Source: Ruminococcus sp. (GTDB taxonomy: Bacteria; Bacillota; Clostridia; Oscillospirales; Acutalibacteraceae). From it: a DNA stretch of 64,000 nt. This document shows positions 1 to 8,033 of the stretch, in pieces. The stretch spans positions 1-64,000 of the forward strand of contig JAFQQF010000026.1 in NCBI GenBank assembly GCA_017411385.1. Direction: 5' to 3'. The notes under the pieces were generated by a model that was not told the origin of the DNA, made no database searches, and worked only from the letters and a program-made list of their open reading frames with translations. A program made the translations under genes and the position numbers. Each line of letters starts with the position of its first letter. Positions within the stretch are counted from its first letter, which is position 1.

Positions 1-1
1 A

Positions 2-100
2 GTTGTTGCCGACACTATTCATTACTTCAATTACATACGTCCTGTTCGTAAACTTAAAAGAAAGCCGCCAGTCCAATACAGAATTGAACTGGCAGCTTGA
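2..100 (+). CDS. IS3-family transposase, C-terminal end (partial at window edge)
   Basis: Only the last 32 codons lie inside the window, reading in from the left edge to a TGA at 98-100. The residues include IHYFNYIRPVRKLKRKPPV followed by QYR. This matches the conserved end of IS3/IS150-type DDE integrases (OrfB), where a YNN-R--KLK--SPVQYR-like segment closes the rve domain. The catalytic DDE residues would lie upstream, outside the window, so I cannot say whether the element is intact. It is the only mobile-element sequence I see here. Confidence 0.72.
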   Translation, partial: VVADTIHYFNYIRPVRKLKRKPPVQYRIELAA

Positions 101-115
101 TCTTTTGCTTTTTTG

Positions 116-140
116 TGTCTACTAACTATTGACTATTTCA
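116..140 (+). repeat. Putative right terminal inverted repeat of the IS3-type element
   Basis: The stretch begins TGTCTACTAAC and ends in TTTCA, 15 nt after the transposase stop. IS3-family right ends usually lie just behind orfB, contain a TGTCTACTT-like core and finish in CA. The left end is outside the window, so the repeat cannot be confirmed by pairing. Confidence 0.35.
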
Positions 141-165
141 AAGCTTTAAAACTTCAAGGCTTTTT
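141..165 (+). terminator. Weak hairpin with T-run after the transposase
   Basis: AAGCTTT (141-147) and AAGGCTT (156-162) pair with one G-U around an 8-nt loop and are followed by a short T-run. On the plus strand this could stop read-through from the insertion sequence. The stem is short. Confidence 0.3.
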
Positions 166-169
166 GCAT

Positions 170-682
170 TTATAAATAAAATCTCCAGAGCTTATCTCTA
201 TATTCCTGAGTAGCATAATTGATACCGATTCTCGGTGATGTGTGAATTTTTTCAGGAACAAATCCGTCGTCTTCAACCCATATCACATCAGATGTATTAA
301 CATCAATTCCGTTAAAAGCACAAGTTATTCCAAGTTGCTTTGTTAGCCTTCCCGGTCCGTTAATACCTTCTACCCCTCTGATGAGAACACCTTGTGGATG
401 CTCTGCAGGACCGGAGATTATGTTAATCAAAGCGTGTATTCCATAGCATAGGTAAACATAAACTTTTCCGCCTTTACTGTAAAGCATCTCTGTTCGATTG
501 GTTCTGCCCTTGTGTGCATGACAGGCGGTATCTTCCTCACCGAAATACGCTTCAGTTTCTGTGATTCTAACACGACATATCCTGTTGTCAATATTAACAC
601 ACAAAAGCTTTCCGAGCAATAAGGGTGCTAATTCAGTAGCGTTAAGCAGAAACAGGTCTGAATCAAGTTTTTTACTCTGCAT
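170..682 (-). CDS. DNA-3-methyladenine glycosylase (AAG/Mpg family)
   Basis: A base-excision repair enzyme that removes alkylated and deaminated purines from DNA in the cytoplasm. The 170-residue product carries the family core: ITETEAY at about residues 40-46, where the Glu is the catalytic base that activates water in this family; then CHAHKGRTNRTEML; then YVYLCYGIH; and the GPGRLTKQLGI segment of the active-site fold. The protein is slightly shorter than the usual roughly 200 residues, mostly at the C-terminus, but the core is complete. Its ATG overlaps the last 11 nt of the upstream binding-protein gene, so the two are probably translated from one transcript. Only a weak purine stretch precedes the start, which fits translational coupling. 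Confidence 0.9.
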   Translation of the reverse strand: MQSKKLDSDLFLLNATELAPLLLGKLLCVNIDNRICRVRITETEAYFGEEDTACHAHKGRTNRTEMLYSKGGKVYVYLCYGIHALINIISGPAEHPQGVLIRGVEGINGPGRLTKQLGITCAFNGIDVNTSDVIWVEDDGFVPEKIHTSPRIGINYATQEYRDKLWRFYL

Positions 683-1859
683 AATTATATCTCTGTAGCA
701 TACTTGTGTGTGAATTATCGATTCTGTCTATATACACAAATGAAGTTTTAGCGGTACCGTGGTCCGTAAATCGAATAACATCGGTAACACCCATATGTGT
801 GATTCCTTTAATAGCATTTGTCACATCGCTGGAGTAAATATCAGAATCCTCACTATCTGATGTTTCTTCCGTAGTGTTGAATATAGACTCGTGATTTTTA
901 TGCATACTCACAAGAGAATCGTAAACAGTCATATAAGCGTCGTATCCGTATGCAACAGATGCGGTAACATCAGAAGAACTGATGTTTTTATATTTTGCAA
1001 AGGTGTTAATAAAATCAGTTCCGATGTAATTATTGTCATCAGACTCAAATTTACTCACAAAGTGTACAGAGTTAAATGCTTTTGTTTCTAGTAGGGTTTT
1101 ATCGCCTACCTCTGAAAAGAAAACAACGGTATTAAGTCCGGCATCCACAAGCTCTGTATGAATCCTTGTATTATCTGCGTGATTTCCTGCCAAAAATACA
1201 AAATCATAGTCAGAAGCAACAATAGTATTCGCGTTATAATTGCTTCCCTCATTGCCGTAATAATAAGCTGTAACAGCTTCTCCTTTGGAAGAGGTAAACG
1301 TAGATTCAAACATTTTCGCGAAGTCCTTGCTATAAGCGTTATCATCAGCTGAAACGAACGCACCTTTTGAAAGGCCTTGAGAAATCAGATGCGAAACCAC
1401 AGCAGAAACTTGATATGAGTAAGGTACAGAAATAGAAAAAGCATTATCTGATTTTTCTATCATTTCACTGTAACAATCAGTAAAAATAATTGGTGTTTTG
1501 TATTCAGAGAAGGCTGAAATTATAGCGTCGGTTGTTTCTTTATCATTACCTTCACAAATAACTGCGGCAACTGATGATGAGGCAAAATCAGCCGCAGTTT
1601 TACTCATATCCGCTGAGCTTAGTGCAACCTTGGTTTCGATATTGTAGGTCTTGTCAAGATTAACAGAATTGGCAAGCTCTGCTGCATAAGTGATGCCTGA
1701 ATATACTCCTTTGTCTTCATCAGAAGAAACAATCACACCAATAGTTATATTATCCCCTGAGTTAACAATATAGTCGGCGGTACCTTTGTTATCACAACCA
1801 CATAACACAATTGAAATAATAAATAAACAAATTATACAGATTGATAAAGACTTCTTCAT
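672..1859 (-). CDS. ABC-type substrate-binding lipoprotein (type 1 periplasmic-binding fold, LivJ-like)
   Basis: A 395-residue exported protein with a lipoprotein signal peptide: MKK, a hydrophobic run, then a VLCGC lipobox with the acylated Cys near residue 22. The mature part (ITIGVIVSSDEDKGVYSGITYAAE at its start) has the layout of type 1 periplasmic-binding proteins of the branched-chain amino acid/amide family. The ATG at 1859 is chosen over in-frame upstream codons because GGAGGT sits 6 nt before it and a lipoprotein signal follows. No permease or ATPase genes adjoin it, so it is an orphan receptor; the ligand cannot be told from sequence. A good sigma-A promoter lies just upstream. Confidence 0.75.
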   Translation of the reverse strand: MKKSLSICIICLFIISIVLCGCDNKGTADYIVNSGDNITIGVIVSSDEDKGVYSGITYAAELANSVNLDKTYNIETKVALSSADMSKTAADFASSSVAAVICEGNDKETTDAIISAFSEYKTPIIFTDCYSEMIEKSDNAFSISVPYSYQVSAVVSHLISQGLSKGAFVSADDNAYSKDFAKMFESTFTSSKGEAVTAYYYGNEGSNYNANTIVASDYDFVFLAGNHADNTRIHTELVDAGLNTVVFFSEVGDKTLLETKAFNSVHFVSKFESDDNNYIGTDFINTFAKYKNISSSDVTASVAYGYDAYMTVYDSLVSMHKNHESIFNTTEETSDSEDSDIYSSDVTNAIKGITHMGVTDVIRFTDHGTAKTSFVYIDRIDNSHTSMLQRYNYAE

Positions 1860-1887
1860 TATTCTACCTCCATAATAGAATGTATAT

Positions 1888-1916
1888 ATTTTACAACAAA
1901 TTTTAGAATTTTTCAA
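1888..1916 (-). promoter_or_regulatory. Sigma-A-type promoter for the binding-lipoprotein gene
   Basis: On the minus strand TTGAAA (1911-1916), a 17-bp spacer and TAAAAT (1888-1893) precede the gene. The predicted start lies about 20 nt before the ATG, which leaves room for the GGAGGT site. It is divergent from the promoter at 1933-1961. Confidence 0.6.
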
Positions 1917-1932
1917 TAACATCATTATTTGT

Positions 1933-1961
1933 TTGAAATAACAGAACAAATATATTATACT
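1933..1961 (+). promoter_or_regulatory. Sigma-A-type promoter for the YhcC-type gene
   Basis: TTGAAA (1933-1938), a 17-bp spacer and TATACT (1956-1961) lie about 28 bp upstream of the ATG at 1990. AGAGGT provides the ribosome-binding site. Confidence 0.6.
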
Positions 1962-1989
1962 GAATATAACAAAAAACCAGAGGTATTCT

Positions 1990-2895
1990 ATGTTTTATTA
2001 TATGCTTTCCGATTATCTGAAAGAAGAATACGGAACTAAGCTGCACAAGCTGTTATTGTCAGGCGGGATGACGTGTCCTAACCGCGACGGTATGTGTTCA
2101 ACAGGCGGTTGCATTTTTTGCAGCGGTACAGGCTCGGGGGAATTTTCACAAAGCCTTGAATTATCCATTTCTGAGCAAATTGAAAACGAAAAACAAAAAT
2201 TTTGGGGTAAATCAAATGCAGATAAATATATAGCGTATTTTCAGGCATTTTCAAACACGTATCAGACCCCCGAGTATCTTAGAGCACTATATATGCCTGT
2301 TGTAAACAGAAATGATATCGCAATACTCTCAATTGCCACTCGCCCTGATTGTTTATCTGATACAATCATAGAGCTGTTAAAGGAGCTTAATTCAATTAAG
2401 CCAATTTGGATTGAACTGGGTCTGCAAACAATTAATGAAGAAACAGCAAAATTCATCAACCGCGGATACAAGCTTCCAATATATATTGAAGCAGTCAAAA
2501 AGCTCAAGTCGGCTGGTATTAAAGTGATTACCCATCTGATATTAGGTTTGCCCTTCGAATCAAGAGAGGATATGATAAATTCTGCAAAATTTGCAGGTAA
2601 ATACTCTGATGGGATAAAATTTCATTTGCTGTATGTTGTAAAAGATACAGAGCTTGCTAAGCTTTACAACGCTGGGAAAATCACACTTATCTCACAGGAA
2701 GAATATGTTCAGACTTTGTGTGATTGTGTTCGTTCAATACCAGAATCTGTTGTGATTCATAGACTGACAGGTGACCCTGACAAAACTACTCTTGTTGCTC
2801 CAAAATGGGCTTGTAATAAGCTTAAAATCCTTCGGGAGATACATAACGCCTTTTATGACAAGGATTTAATACAGGGCGAATTCCTTGAAGGCTGA
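1990..2895 (+). CDS. Radical SAM protein, YhcC/TIGR01212 family
   Basis: A 301-residue member of the YhcC-type radical SAM family. The [4Fe-4S] site is the N-terminal CPNRDG...GGCIFC motif: Cys29, Cys41 and Cys44 fit the family spacing, with a further Cys36 between them. The barrel motifs follow, including ATRPDCL, WIELGLQT and THLILGLP. The family reaction is not firmly established; members are usually thought to act on RNA or small molecules. It is a single-gene unit with its own promoter and a strong terminator directly behind it. The ATG is preceded by AGAGGT at good spacing. Confidence 0.85.
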   Translation: MFYYMLSDYLKEEYGTKLHKLLLSGGMTCPNRDGMCSTGGCIFCSGTGSGEFSQSLELSISEQIENEKQKFWGKSNADKYIAYFQAFSNTYQTPEYLRALYMPVVNRNDIAILSIATRPDCLSDTIIELLKELNSIKPIWIELGLQTINEETAKFINRGYKLPIYIEAVKKLKSAGIKVITHLILGLPFESREDMINSAKFAGKYSDGIKFHLLYVVKDTELAKLYNAGKITLISQEEYVQTLCDCVRSIPESVVIHRLTGDPDKTTLVAPKWACNKLKILREIHNAFYDKDLIQGEFLEG

Positions 2896-2906
2896 TAATA
2901 CAGTTA

Positions 2907-2935
2907 AAGACCTGCATTATATTGCAGGTCTTTTT
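2907..2935 (+). terminator. Rho-independent terminator after the YhcC-type gene
   Basis: GACCTGCA and TGCAGGTC pair around a short AT loop, followed by TTTTT. Confidence 0.85.
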
Positions 2936-2950
2936 ATGCGTAAAAATATG

Positions 2951-2980
2951 AAATCCCGAGCTTATAAGGGCTCGGGATTT
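2951..2980 (-). terminator. Terminator of tRNA-Ser
   Basis: AAATCCCGAGC and GCTCGGGATTT form an 11-bp stem directly behind the CCA end of the tRNA. On the minus strand the sequence then runs into CATATTTTTA. Confidence 0.7.
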
Positions 2981-3073
2981 TGGCGGAGAGAAGGGGATTC
3001 GAACCCCTGATACGGTTATAGCCGTATACACGATTTCCAATCGTGCTCCTTCGGCCAGCTCGGACATCTCTCC
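2981..3073 (-). tRNA. tRNA-Ser(GGA)
   Basis: The minus strand folds as a class II tRNA. The acceptor GGAGAGA pairs with TCTCTCC, and CCA is encoded. The anticodon stem CACGA/TCGTG encloses TTGGAAA, giving anticodon GGA. The long variable arm (about 3012-3028, GTATACGG...CCGTATC) is typical of serine tRNAs, and the T-arm contains GGTTCGAATCC. It reads UCC/UCU serine codons. Confidence 0.97.
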
Positions 3074-3088
3074 ATTCGCGACCTGATT

Positions 3089-3117
3089 ATTATAACTCAT
3101 AAGTTACAAAAAATCAA
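3089..3117 (-). promoter_or_regulatory. Promoter of tRNA-Ser
   Basis: On the minus strand TTGATT (3112-3117), a 17-bp spacer and a consensus TATAAT (3089-3094) lie 15 bp before the tRNA 5' end. Confidence 0.75.
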
Positions 3118-3171
3118 GTCTTTTTTTCAAAAACAAAGAATTATTTTGTTGTTTTTGAAAAAGCAATAAAA

Positions 3172-3828
3172 TCAAAGGAATTGCTTCATTTCCTCTGTGA
3201 ACATATCAAGTTTTGTTATAGAATAATTCAGTTCTAACGACAGATTGTTCTCTATTGCCTTGATAACCAAAGGAAGAGCCACATTCTTAGTGTTTCCTGC
3301 AGGAAGAATAACCTCAAAGGAGCAAGTGTTGTCAAATTTGAAATCCATTGCTTTGATGTATGGCAGAACGTCAATGTCTTTCATGCCGGCTTTGGATTTC
3401 TTTTGAATAATCACACTGTCAAGCTTTGTTAAGTCAAGAATTTTTTCTTTGAGTGTTTTATCCTCTACCCCATCAGCACTCAGCTGAGCACTATATTTTG
3501 CAAAGCAGATATACTTTGGATCAAGTTGTGGATAAGTTGCATCGAAAACCTGTATGCCCCTAGGAAGATACTTATTCATTGCAGAAGGAATCTGGGTTAT
3601 GTCATAGGTATCATCAACAATGCGTATATCCATACATTCACGCTTAGCATCAATTCCCAAGGATATGGGCAAAGGAAAGGTTACAAAGGGATGGGGATTA
3701 AATCCTTCTGTATACCAGATTGGAAGTCCTCCCCTTCTTACAGCACGAAGCATACAACGGTTAAGGTCAAGGTGCGAGATGTATTTACACTCGTATTCTT
3801 TAGTGAACCATATTCTGACGTTTTTCAA
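3172..3828 (-). CDS. TIGR03936/DUF2344 radical-SAM-linked protein
   Basis: A 218-residue protein of the DUF2344 family, which nearly always sits next to the TIGR03960 radical SAM gene, as here. Family features seen are VRIWFTKEYECKYISHLDL at the start, then RAVRRGGLPIWYTEGFNPHP and FPLPISLGIDAKRE. The function is unknown, though a role together with the radical SAM partner is likely. I place the start at a TTG (3826-3828) because AAAGGAGG lies 8 nt upstream and the family begins at this point; a start further upstream would add unrelated residues. The gene still overlaps the 3' end of the radical SAM gene by 29 nt, which suggests coupled translation. Confidence 0.82.
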   Translation of the reverse strand: MKNVRIWFTKEYECKYISHLDLNRCMLRAVRRGGLPIWYTEGFNPHPFVTFPLPISLGIDAKRECMDIRIVDDTYDITQIPSAMNKYLPRGIQVFDATYPQLDPKYICFAKYSAQLSADGVEDKTLKEKILDLTKLDSVIIQKKSKAGMKDIDVLPYIKAMDFKFDNTCSFEVILPAGNTKNVALPLVIKAIENNLSLELNYSITKLDMFTEEMKQFL

Positions 3829-5668
3829 CGCAGACACCTCCTTTGTAGCATGCAGCACCGCAATTAGAGCATTTTTCTCTGCAGTTGGGCGTGGTTACGC
3901 TCTGGTACGCACGTTCGCATTCCGCTTTCAGGAATTCCTTACTCACGCCGTAACTGATGAAATCCCAAGGCAGAATCTCATCAAAAGAACGTTTTCTTGA
4001 TGCATAAAACGCAGGATCTATTCCGCATTCCTCAAAAACCTGCATCCACGCATCAAAATCAAAGCAATCATTCCATCCGTCAAAGTGGAAGCCCTTTTCG
4101 GCAGCTTTGAGCAATACCTTGCAAAGCTTTCTGTCACCACGGGCAAACACACCCTCGAGGAAGCTGGTGTTGGCGGCATGATAGTTAAAAGTAATTTTTT
4201 TCGTTGTAATACTTTCTTTGAGGTGCTTCTGCTTATTTAGTATAGTTTCAATGGTATCCTGTGCTTCCCATTGGAAAGGTGTGTGAGGCTTTGGAACAAA
4301 GGAGGATGCAGAAACAGTTACATTTACACCCTTACCCTTTGTTCTGTATTCGCAGCGATAGTATTCATTGACCACAGCCTGTCCGAGTTTAGCAATACCC
4401 TCAACATCCTCGAGCGTTTCAGTAGGCAGACCAATCATAAAATAAAGCTTTACATTTGTCCATCCGCCCGAAAAAGCTACGTGACAGGTCTTTAGGAGCT
4501 CGTCTTCACGAACGTTTTTATTTATTGCATCGCGAAGTCTTTGAGTTCCTGCTTCGGGTGCGAAGGTAAGACCGCTCTTTCGTACTGTTTTTATCTTGCT
4601 CATAATATCGTCAGTAAAACCATCAACACGCAACGAAGGTAAAGAAAGGCTTACACCACAGTCATCAGACCACTCAGTAAGACAAGTTAGAAGCCCAACA
4701 ATATCAGCATAATCACTTGATGAAAGTGAAGATAAGGATACTTCATCATAACCTGTGCTTTCACAAAGCTTTTTGCATTGTTCAAGGATTGTTTTCTTAG
4801 ACTTTTCTCTTACAGGTCTGTTTAAGAAACCTGCTTGACAGAAACGGCAACCCCTGATGCATCCTCTGAAAATTTCGGAAACAGCCCTGTCGTGCACTAT
4901 TTCGACAAGGGGCACAACAAAGGTGTAGGGATAATAGACATTATCCATATCCATAATTATACGCTTCTCAACAGTTTCGGGTGCTCCATTTGTAGGAGCA
5001 AAGCTTTTGATTGTACCATCCTCATTATAATCCACCTTATAAAGTGATGGTACATAAACACCCTTTATCTGTGCTGCAAGCTTTAAGAATTCGTCTTTTG
5101 ATTTGTTTTCGTTTCGGCATTTACGATAAAGCTCGATAACCTCTAAATCTACCTCTTCTCCCTCACCGATGAAGAAAATATCAATAAAATCAGCAAGAGG
5201 TTCAGGGTTGCTTGTGCAGGTGCCGCCGGCAACTACGATATTATTAAGCTCTTTTCTATCCTTGCTCAAAAGTGGAATTCCTGCTAAAGAAAGCATATTA
5301 AGAACATTGGTATATGATAATTCATACTGAAGTGTAAAACCAATAAAATCAAACTCAGTTAAAGGATCTCCGCTTTCTAATGCATAAAGAGGAATGTTTT
5401 TTTCACGCATCAAACCTTCCATATCAGTCCATGGTGCAAACACACGCTCGCACCAGATATGATCGTATGAATTGAATTGACTGTAAAGAATTTTCATTCC
5501 CAGATGTGACATACCTATTTCGTATGTATCAGGAAAACAAAAAGCAAACCTTACGTCGACCTTGTCTTTGTCCTTTATAATGCTGTTAAGCTCTCCTCCG
5601 GTGTATCTGCCGGGTTTTTGCACTTTTAGGAGGATTTTTTCAACTTCCTTTGAATACAAATGAATCAC
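3800..5668 (-). CDS. Radical SAM protein, TIGR03960 family (B12-binding-like N-terminus)
   Basis: A 622-residue radical SAM protein. It has an N-terminal cobalamin-binding-like domain of about 200 residues (FAFCFPDTYEIGMSHLG, VAGGTCTSNPEPLADFID), then the SAM cluster motif FRGCIRGCRFCQAGF near residue 275 and a TIM-barrel part with FAPEAGTQRLRDAINK. The C-terminus is Cys-rich (CREKCSNCGAACYKGGVC), a possible extra metal site. The family's substrate is not established. Its start ATG overlaps the stop of the upstream M50 protease gene by 4 nt, and its end overlaps the DUF2344 gene, so all three are one operon. In related Clostridia this block usually continues into rne and rplU; here the tRNA-Ser follows. 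Confidence 0.88.
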   Translation of the reverse strand: MIHLYSKEVEKILLKVQKPGRYTGGELNSIIKDKDKVDVRFAFCFPDTYEIGMSHLGMKILYSQFNSYDHIWCERVFAPWTDMEGLMREKNIPLYALESGDPLTEFDFIGFTLQYELSYTNVLNMLSLAGIPLLSKDRKELNNIVVAGGTCTSNPEPLADFIDIFFIGEGEEVDLEVIELYRKCRNENKSKDEFLKLAAQIKGVYVPSLYKVDYNEDGTIKSFAPTNGAPETVEKRIIMDMDNVYYPYTFVVPLVEIVHDRAVSEIFRGCIRGCRFCQAGFLNRPVREKSKKTILEQCKKLCESTGYDEVSLSSLSSSDYADIVGLLTCLTEWSDDCGVSLSLPSLRVDGFTDDIMSKIKTVRKSGLTFAPEAGTQRLRDAINKNVREDELLKTCHVAFSGGWTNVKLYFMIGLPTETLEDVEGIAKLGQAVVNEYYRCEYRTKGKGVNVTVSASSFVPKPHTPFQWEAQDTIETILNKQKHLKESITTKKITFNYHAANTSFLEGVFARGDRKLCKVLLKAAEKGFHFDGWNDCFDFDAWMQVFEECGIDPAFYASRKRSFDEILPWDFISYGVSKEFLKAECERAYQSVTTPNCREKCSNCGAACYKGGVCVEKRQNMVH

Positions 5669-6276
5669 CGCATTTCTTTATTAATAATTAACAATAACCA
5701 GTATATTGCCAGTAATAGCATCGAATAATTGAATTTTGATGTCAACAAAATATATGCGCCTGCAAAAGCAATGGGAATTACCGTTGTTATAGTGATTATA
5801 TTAACAAGTTTTTCTACTGTGCTTGTGCAAAAGCGGCGCGTCAGCAACAGTTCTGTTAATTGTCCCCCATCAAAGGTTTTTATGGGCAAAAGATTAAACA
5901 GCCCCACAACCAAATTACACATTGCAACATTGAATACAAAAGCCGAGGGAATGATTTGATATAAAAGAAAACAAACAGAAGAAACTATAATATTAACACA
6001 TATACCTGCAATTGTAATTATCAAATCTTCTTTATATGTTGCAAAGCATAAGTTGCAATTTATTGCAACCTCGCCTGTTTTTATACATATACTTTCGGGT
6101 TTACCTTTGTATCTGCAAATAAAAATCAGATGCCCTGCTTCGTGTATGACAGAAGCCAGAAGGCAAACAGGCAGTAAGCAAAGCTTATCATCAGAAATAA
6201 ACAAACTAAGGCATATTAATGAGATTGCAGGAAATGAAACGTAAAACCGGATGCCTGCCAATCTAAATTTCATCAT
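5665..6276 (-). CDS. M50 site-2 protease, SpoIVFB-like
   Basis: A 203-residue intramembrane zinc metalloprotease with several TM segments. The zinc site HEAGH lies at about residues 45-49 in a hydrophobic helix, and the second conserved motif LLPIKTFDGGQL around residue 130 supplies the Asp ligand. Length and organisation match SpoIVFB, which activates pro-sigma-K in the mother cell, but general M50 proteases of this size also exist and no sigK is in the window. Two adjacent ATGs overlap the tail of the upstream one-TM gene, and the stop overlaps the radical SAM start (ATGA), so translation is tightly coupled. Confidence 0.8.
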   Translation of the reverse strand: MMKFRLAGIRFYVSFPAISLICLSLFISDDKLCLLPVCLLASVIHEAGHLIFICRYKGKPESICIKTGEVAINCNLCFATYKEDLIITIAGICVNIIVSSVCFLLYQIIPSAFVFNVAMCNLVVGLFNLLPIKTFDGGQLTELLLTRRFCTSTVEKLVNIITITTVIPIAFAGAYILLTSKFNYSMLLLAIYWLLLIINKEMR

Positions 6277-6607
6277 CGGTTGAATTAAAGATTAACGAGT
6301 AGTCCAGACTACTAAAATCTCCGTTAAAATACAGGTCTGCAGTAAGCTCGGAATCATACCAACTTTTAAGCTTAGAAAAAACAACAGGATTAAATGTATT
6401 TAATAAAAATAAGATAGTAAGAATAATCAAACAAACCGATAACTGTATTGAAAGTATTGGGGTAGATACTCTGTTCTTTTGCTTTGCTTTATCCGTTCTT
6501 TTTAGGCTTTCCTCTGGAGTGGTGTCTATGCTTTCTTCTGACTTTTTAACTGGAGTTGTGAGTTCGCTCCAAGTTGTGCTGTCGTTAACATCAATATAGT
6601 TGTCCAT
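6263..6607 (-). CDS. Small single-TM protein upstream of the M50 protease (SpoIVFA-position protein)
   Basis: A 114-residue protein not recognised by sequence. It has a polar, Lys/Glu/Thr-rich cytoplasmic part (residues 1-48), one TM segment (about 49-72, ILSIQLSVCLIILTILFLL) and an acidic external tail of about 40 residues. Its place directly before an SpoIVFB-like gene, overlapping it by 14 nt, is that of SpoIVFA, a one-TM inhibitor that normally carries a LytM (M23) domain; here that domain is absent. I prefer the ATG at 6607, 7 nt after the AGGTG site, over two start codons slightly upstream. Assignment as a SpoIVFA analogue is inference from position and topology. Confidence 0.6.
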   Translation of the reverse strand: MDNYIDVNDSTTWSELTTPVKKSEESIDTTPEESLKRTDKAKQKNRVSTPILSIQLSVCLIILTILFLLNTFNPVVFSKLKSWYDSELTADLYFNGDFSSLDYSLIFNSTDDEI

Positions 6608-6642
6608 AATCATCACCTGCTAAAATATATGCAGGCTTATGA

Positions 6643-8031
6643 TTAATCTTTACTAAGCTTTGAAAAATCTCTTTTGTTTAGGTCTATAAAGAATATGAGA
6701 GCAAGTATTGTGCAACAGATTTCTGCAAGAGGAAATGCAAACCACATTGCGTTAATACTAATTTTTGAAAGTATAAAAGCTATTGGTAAGATAAGCACCA
6801 GCTGACGGAGCACAGACATAAGCAGACTTCGAATTCCCTTGCCAACTGATTGGAAGAGTGCTGTCATAATTACTCCGACTGATGCAGGTATAAAGCACAA
6901 GCTCAACCTACGCATTGCTTTTACACCCATAATTGTTAATTCTTCTGATACATTGAAGAAACCAAGAATCATTTCGGGGAAAATCTGGAACAACAGAGTT
7001 CCGCAGGTCATAATTAAAAATGCAATGAGCAAAGCATATTTTAGAGTTGACATCATTCGTTTGCGATTCTTTGCTCCGTAGTTGTAGCCTATGATGGGAG
7101 AAACTCCCTGATTGAGTCCGAATACCGGCATAAATACGAAGCTTTGAATCTTATAATATATGCCATAGATAGTTTGAGCATCAGTGTTAATCTGGGGACT
7201 TGCAGGTGACATATTGATTATCATATTGATTCCTGCAACCAAAACAGAACCAATTGCTTGCATTACAATTCCCGAAAGACTCACAACATATATCTCTTTA
7301 ATAATTTTAAAGGACAACTTGAAATTTTTAAAAGTGAATTTAATTGCAAACTTTTTAATGCATACAACTGTTATAAGGAAAAACATTGCAAGCCATTGAC
7401 CGAGAACAGTAGCAATAGCAGCACCTTTTGCGCCCATTTCAGGAACGGGACCTAAGCCAAAAATGAAAATAGGGTCAAGTATAATATTGCCTATTGCACC
7501 AATCAAATGCGATGCCATAGGAAAAATCATATTTCCTGTTGCCTGAATGCTTTTTTCTATCATAACTTGAATGAACGCACCAAGAGAAAATATAAGAACA
7601 ACAGAAATATAATCAACACCGTAACTAATTATGTCTTGATTTTCTGTTCCTGCCATAAAGGTAATGAAAGGACGTGAGAAAAAGATGCCAATAATTGCAA
7701 ATACAACCCAAGTTGCAACTGCGAGAATAATGCCTGTGCTTGCAACCTGTTCTGCTTCTTTTACTTTTTGCTCACCTAACCGTCTTGCGATAAGCGAGTT
7801 AACACCAACAGCTGTTCCTACGATAAAGGCAATCAATAATAACTGCAACGGATAAACCAGCGAAACAGCAGTAAGAGCATCACTGTTTGTGCCGTAATTA
7901 CCAAGAAATACGCTATCAACTACATTGTAAAGTGCTTGTATAAGCATAGAAAACATCGCAGGTAAGCTCATACTAAGTATAAGCGGCAATATTTTCTTTG
8001 TTCCCATTTTGTTTTCTTTTACTTCTGACAT
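6643..8031 (-). CDS. MATE family multidrug efflux transporter
   Basis: A 462-residue polytopic membrane protein with the 12-TM, two-halves pattern of MATE exporters. It begins MGTKKILPLILSMSLPAMFS, followed by ALYNVVDSVFLGNYG and later the second-half equivalent FVFMPVFGLNQGVSPIIGYNYGA. Such proteins export cationic drugs or metabolites using a sodium or proton gradient; the substrate is unknown. The ATG at 8031 is preceded by AGAGGGG at good spacing, so the longer in-frame start is not used. It follows the VanZ-like gene by 2 bp and shares its promoter. Confidence 0.9.
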   Translation of the reverse strand: MSEVKENKMGTKKILPLILSMSLPAMFSMLIQALYNVVDSVFLGNYGTNSDALTAVSLVYPLQLLLIAFIVGTAVGVNSLIARRLGEQKVKEAEQVASTGIILAVATWVVFAIIGIFFSRPFITFMAGTENQDIISYGVDYISVVLIFSLGAFIQVMIEKSIQATGNMIFPMASHLIGAIGNIILDPIFIFGLGPVPEMGAKGAAIATVLGQWLAMFFLITVVCIKKFAIKFTFKNFKLSFKIIKEIYVVSLSGIVMQAIGSVLVAGINMIINMSPASPQINTDAQTIYGIYYKIQSFVFMPVFGLNQGVSPIIGYNYGAKNRKRMMSTLKYALLIAFLIMTCGTLLFQIFPEMILGFFNVSEELTIMGVKAMRRLSLCFIPASVGVIMTALFQSVGKGIRSLLMSVLRQLVLILPIAFILSKISINAMWFAFPLAEICCTILALIFFIDLNKRDFSKLSKD

Positions 8032-8033
8032 TT

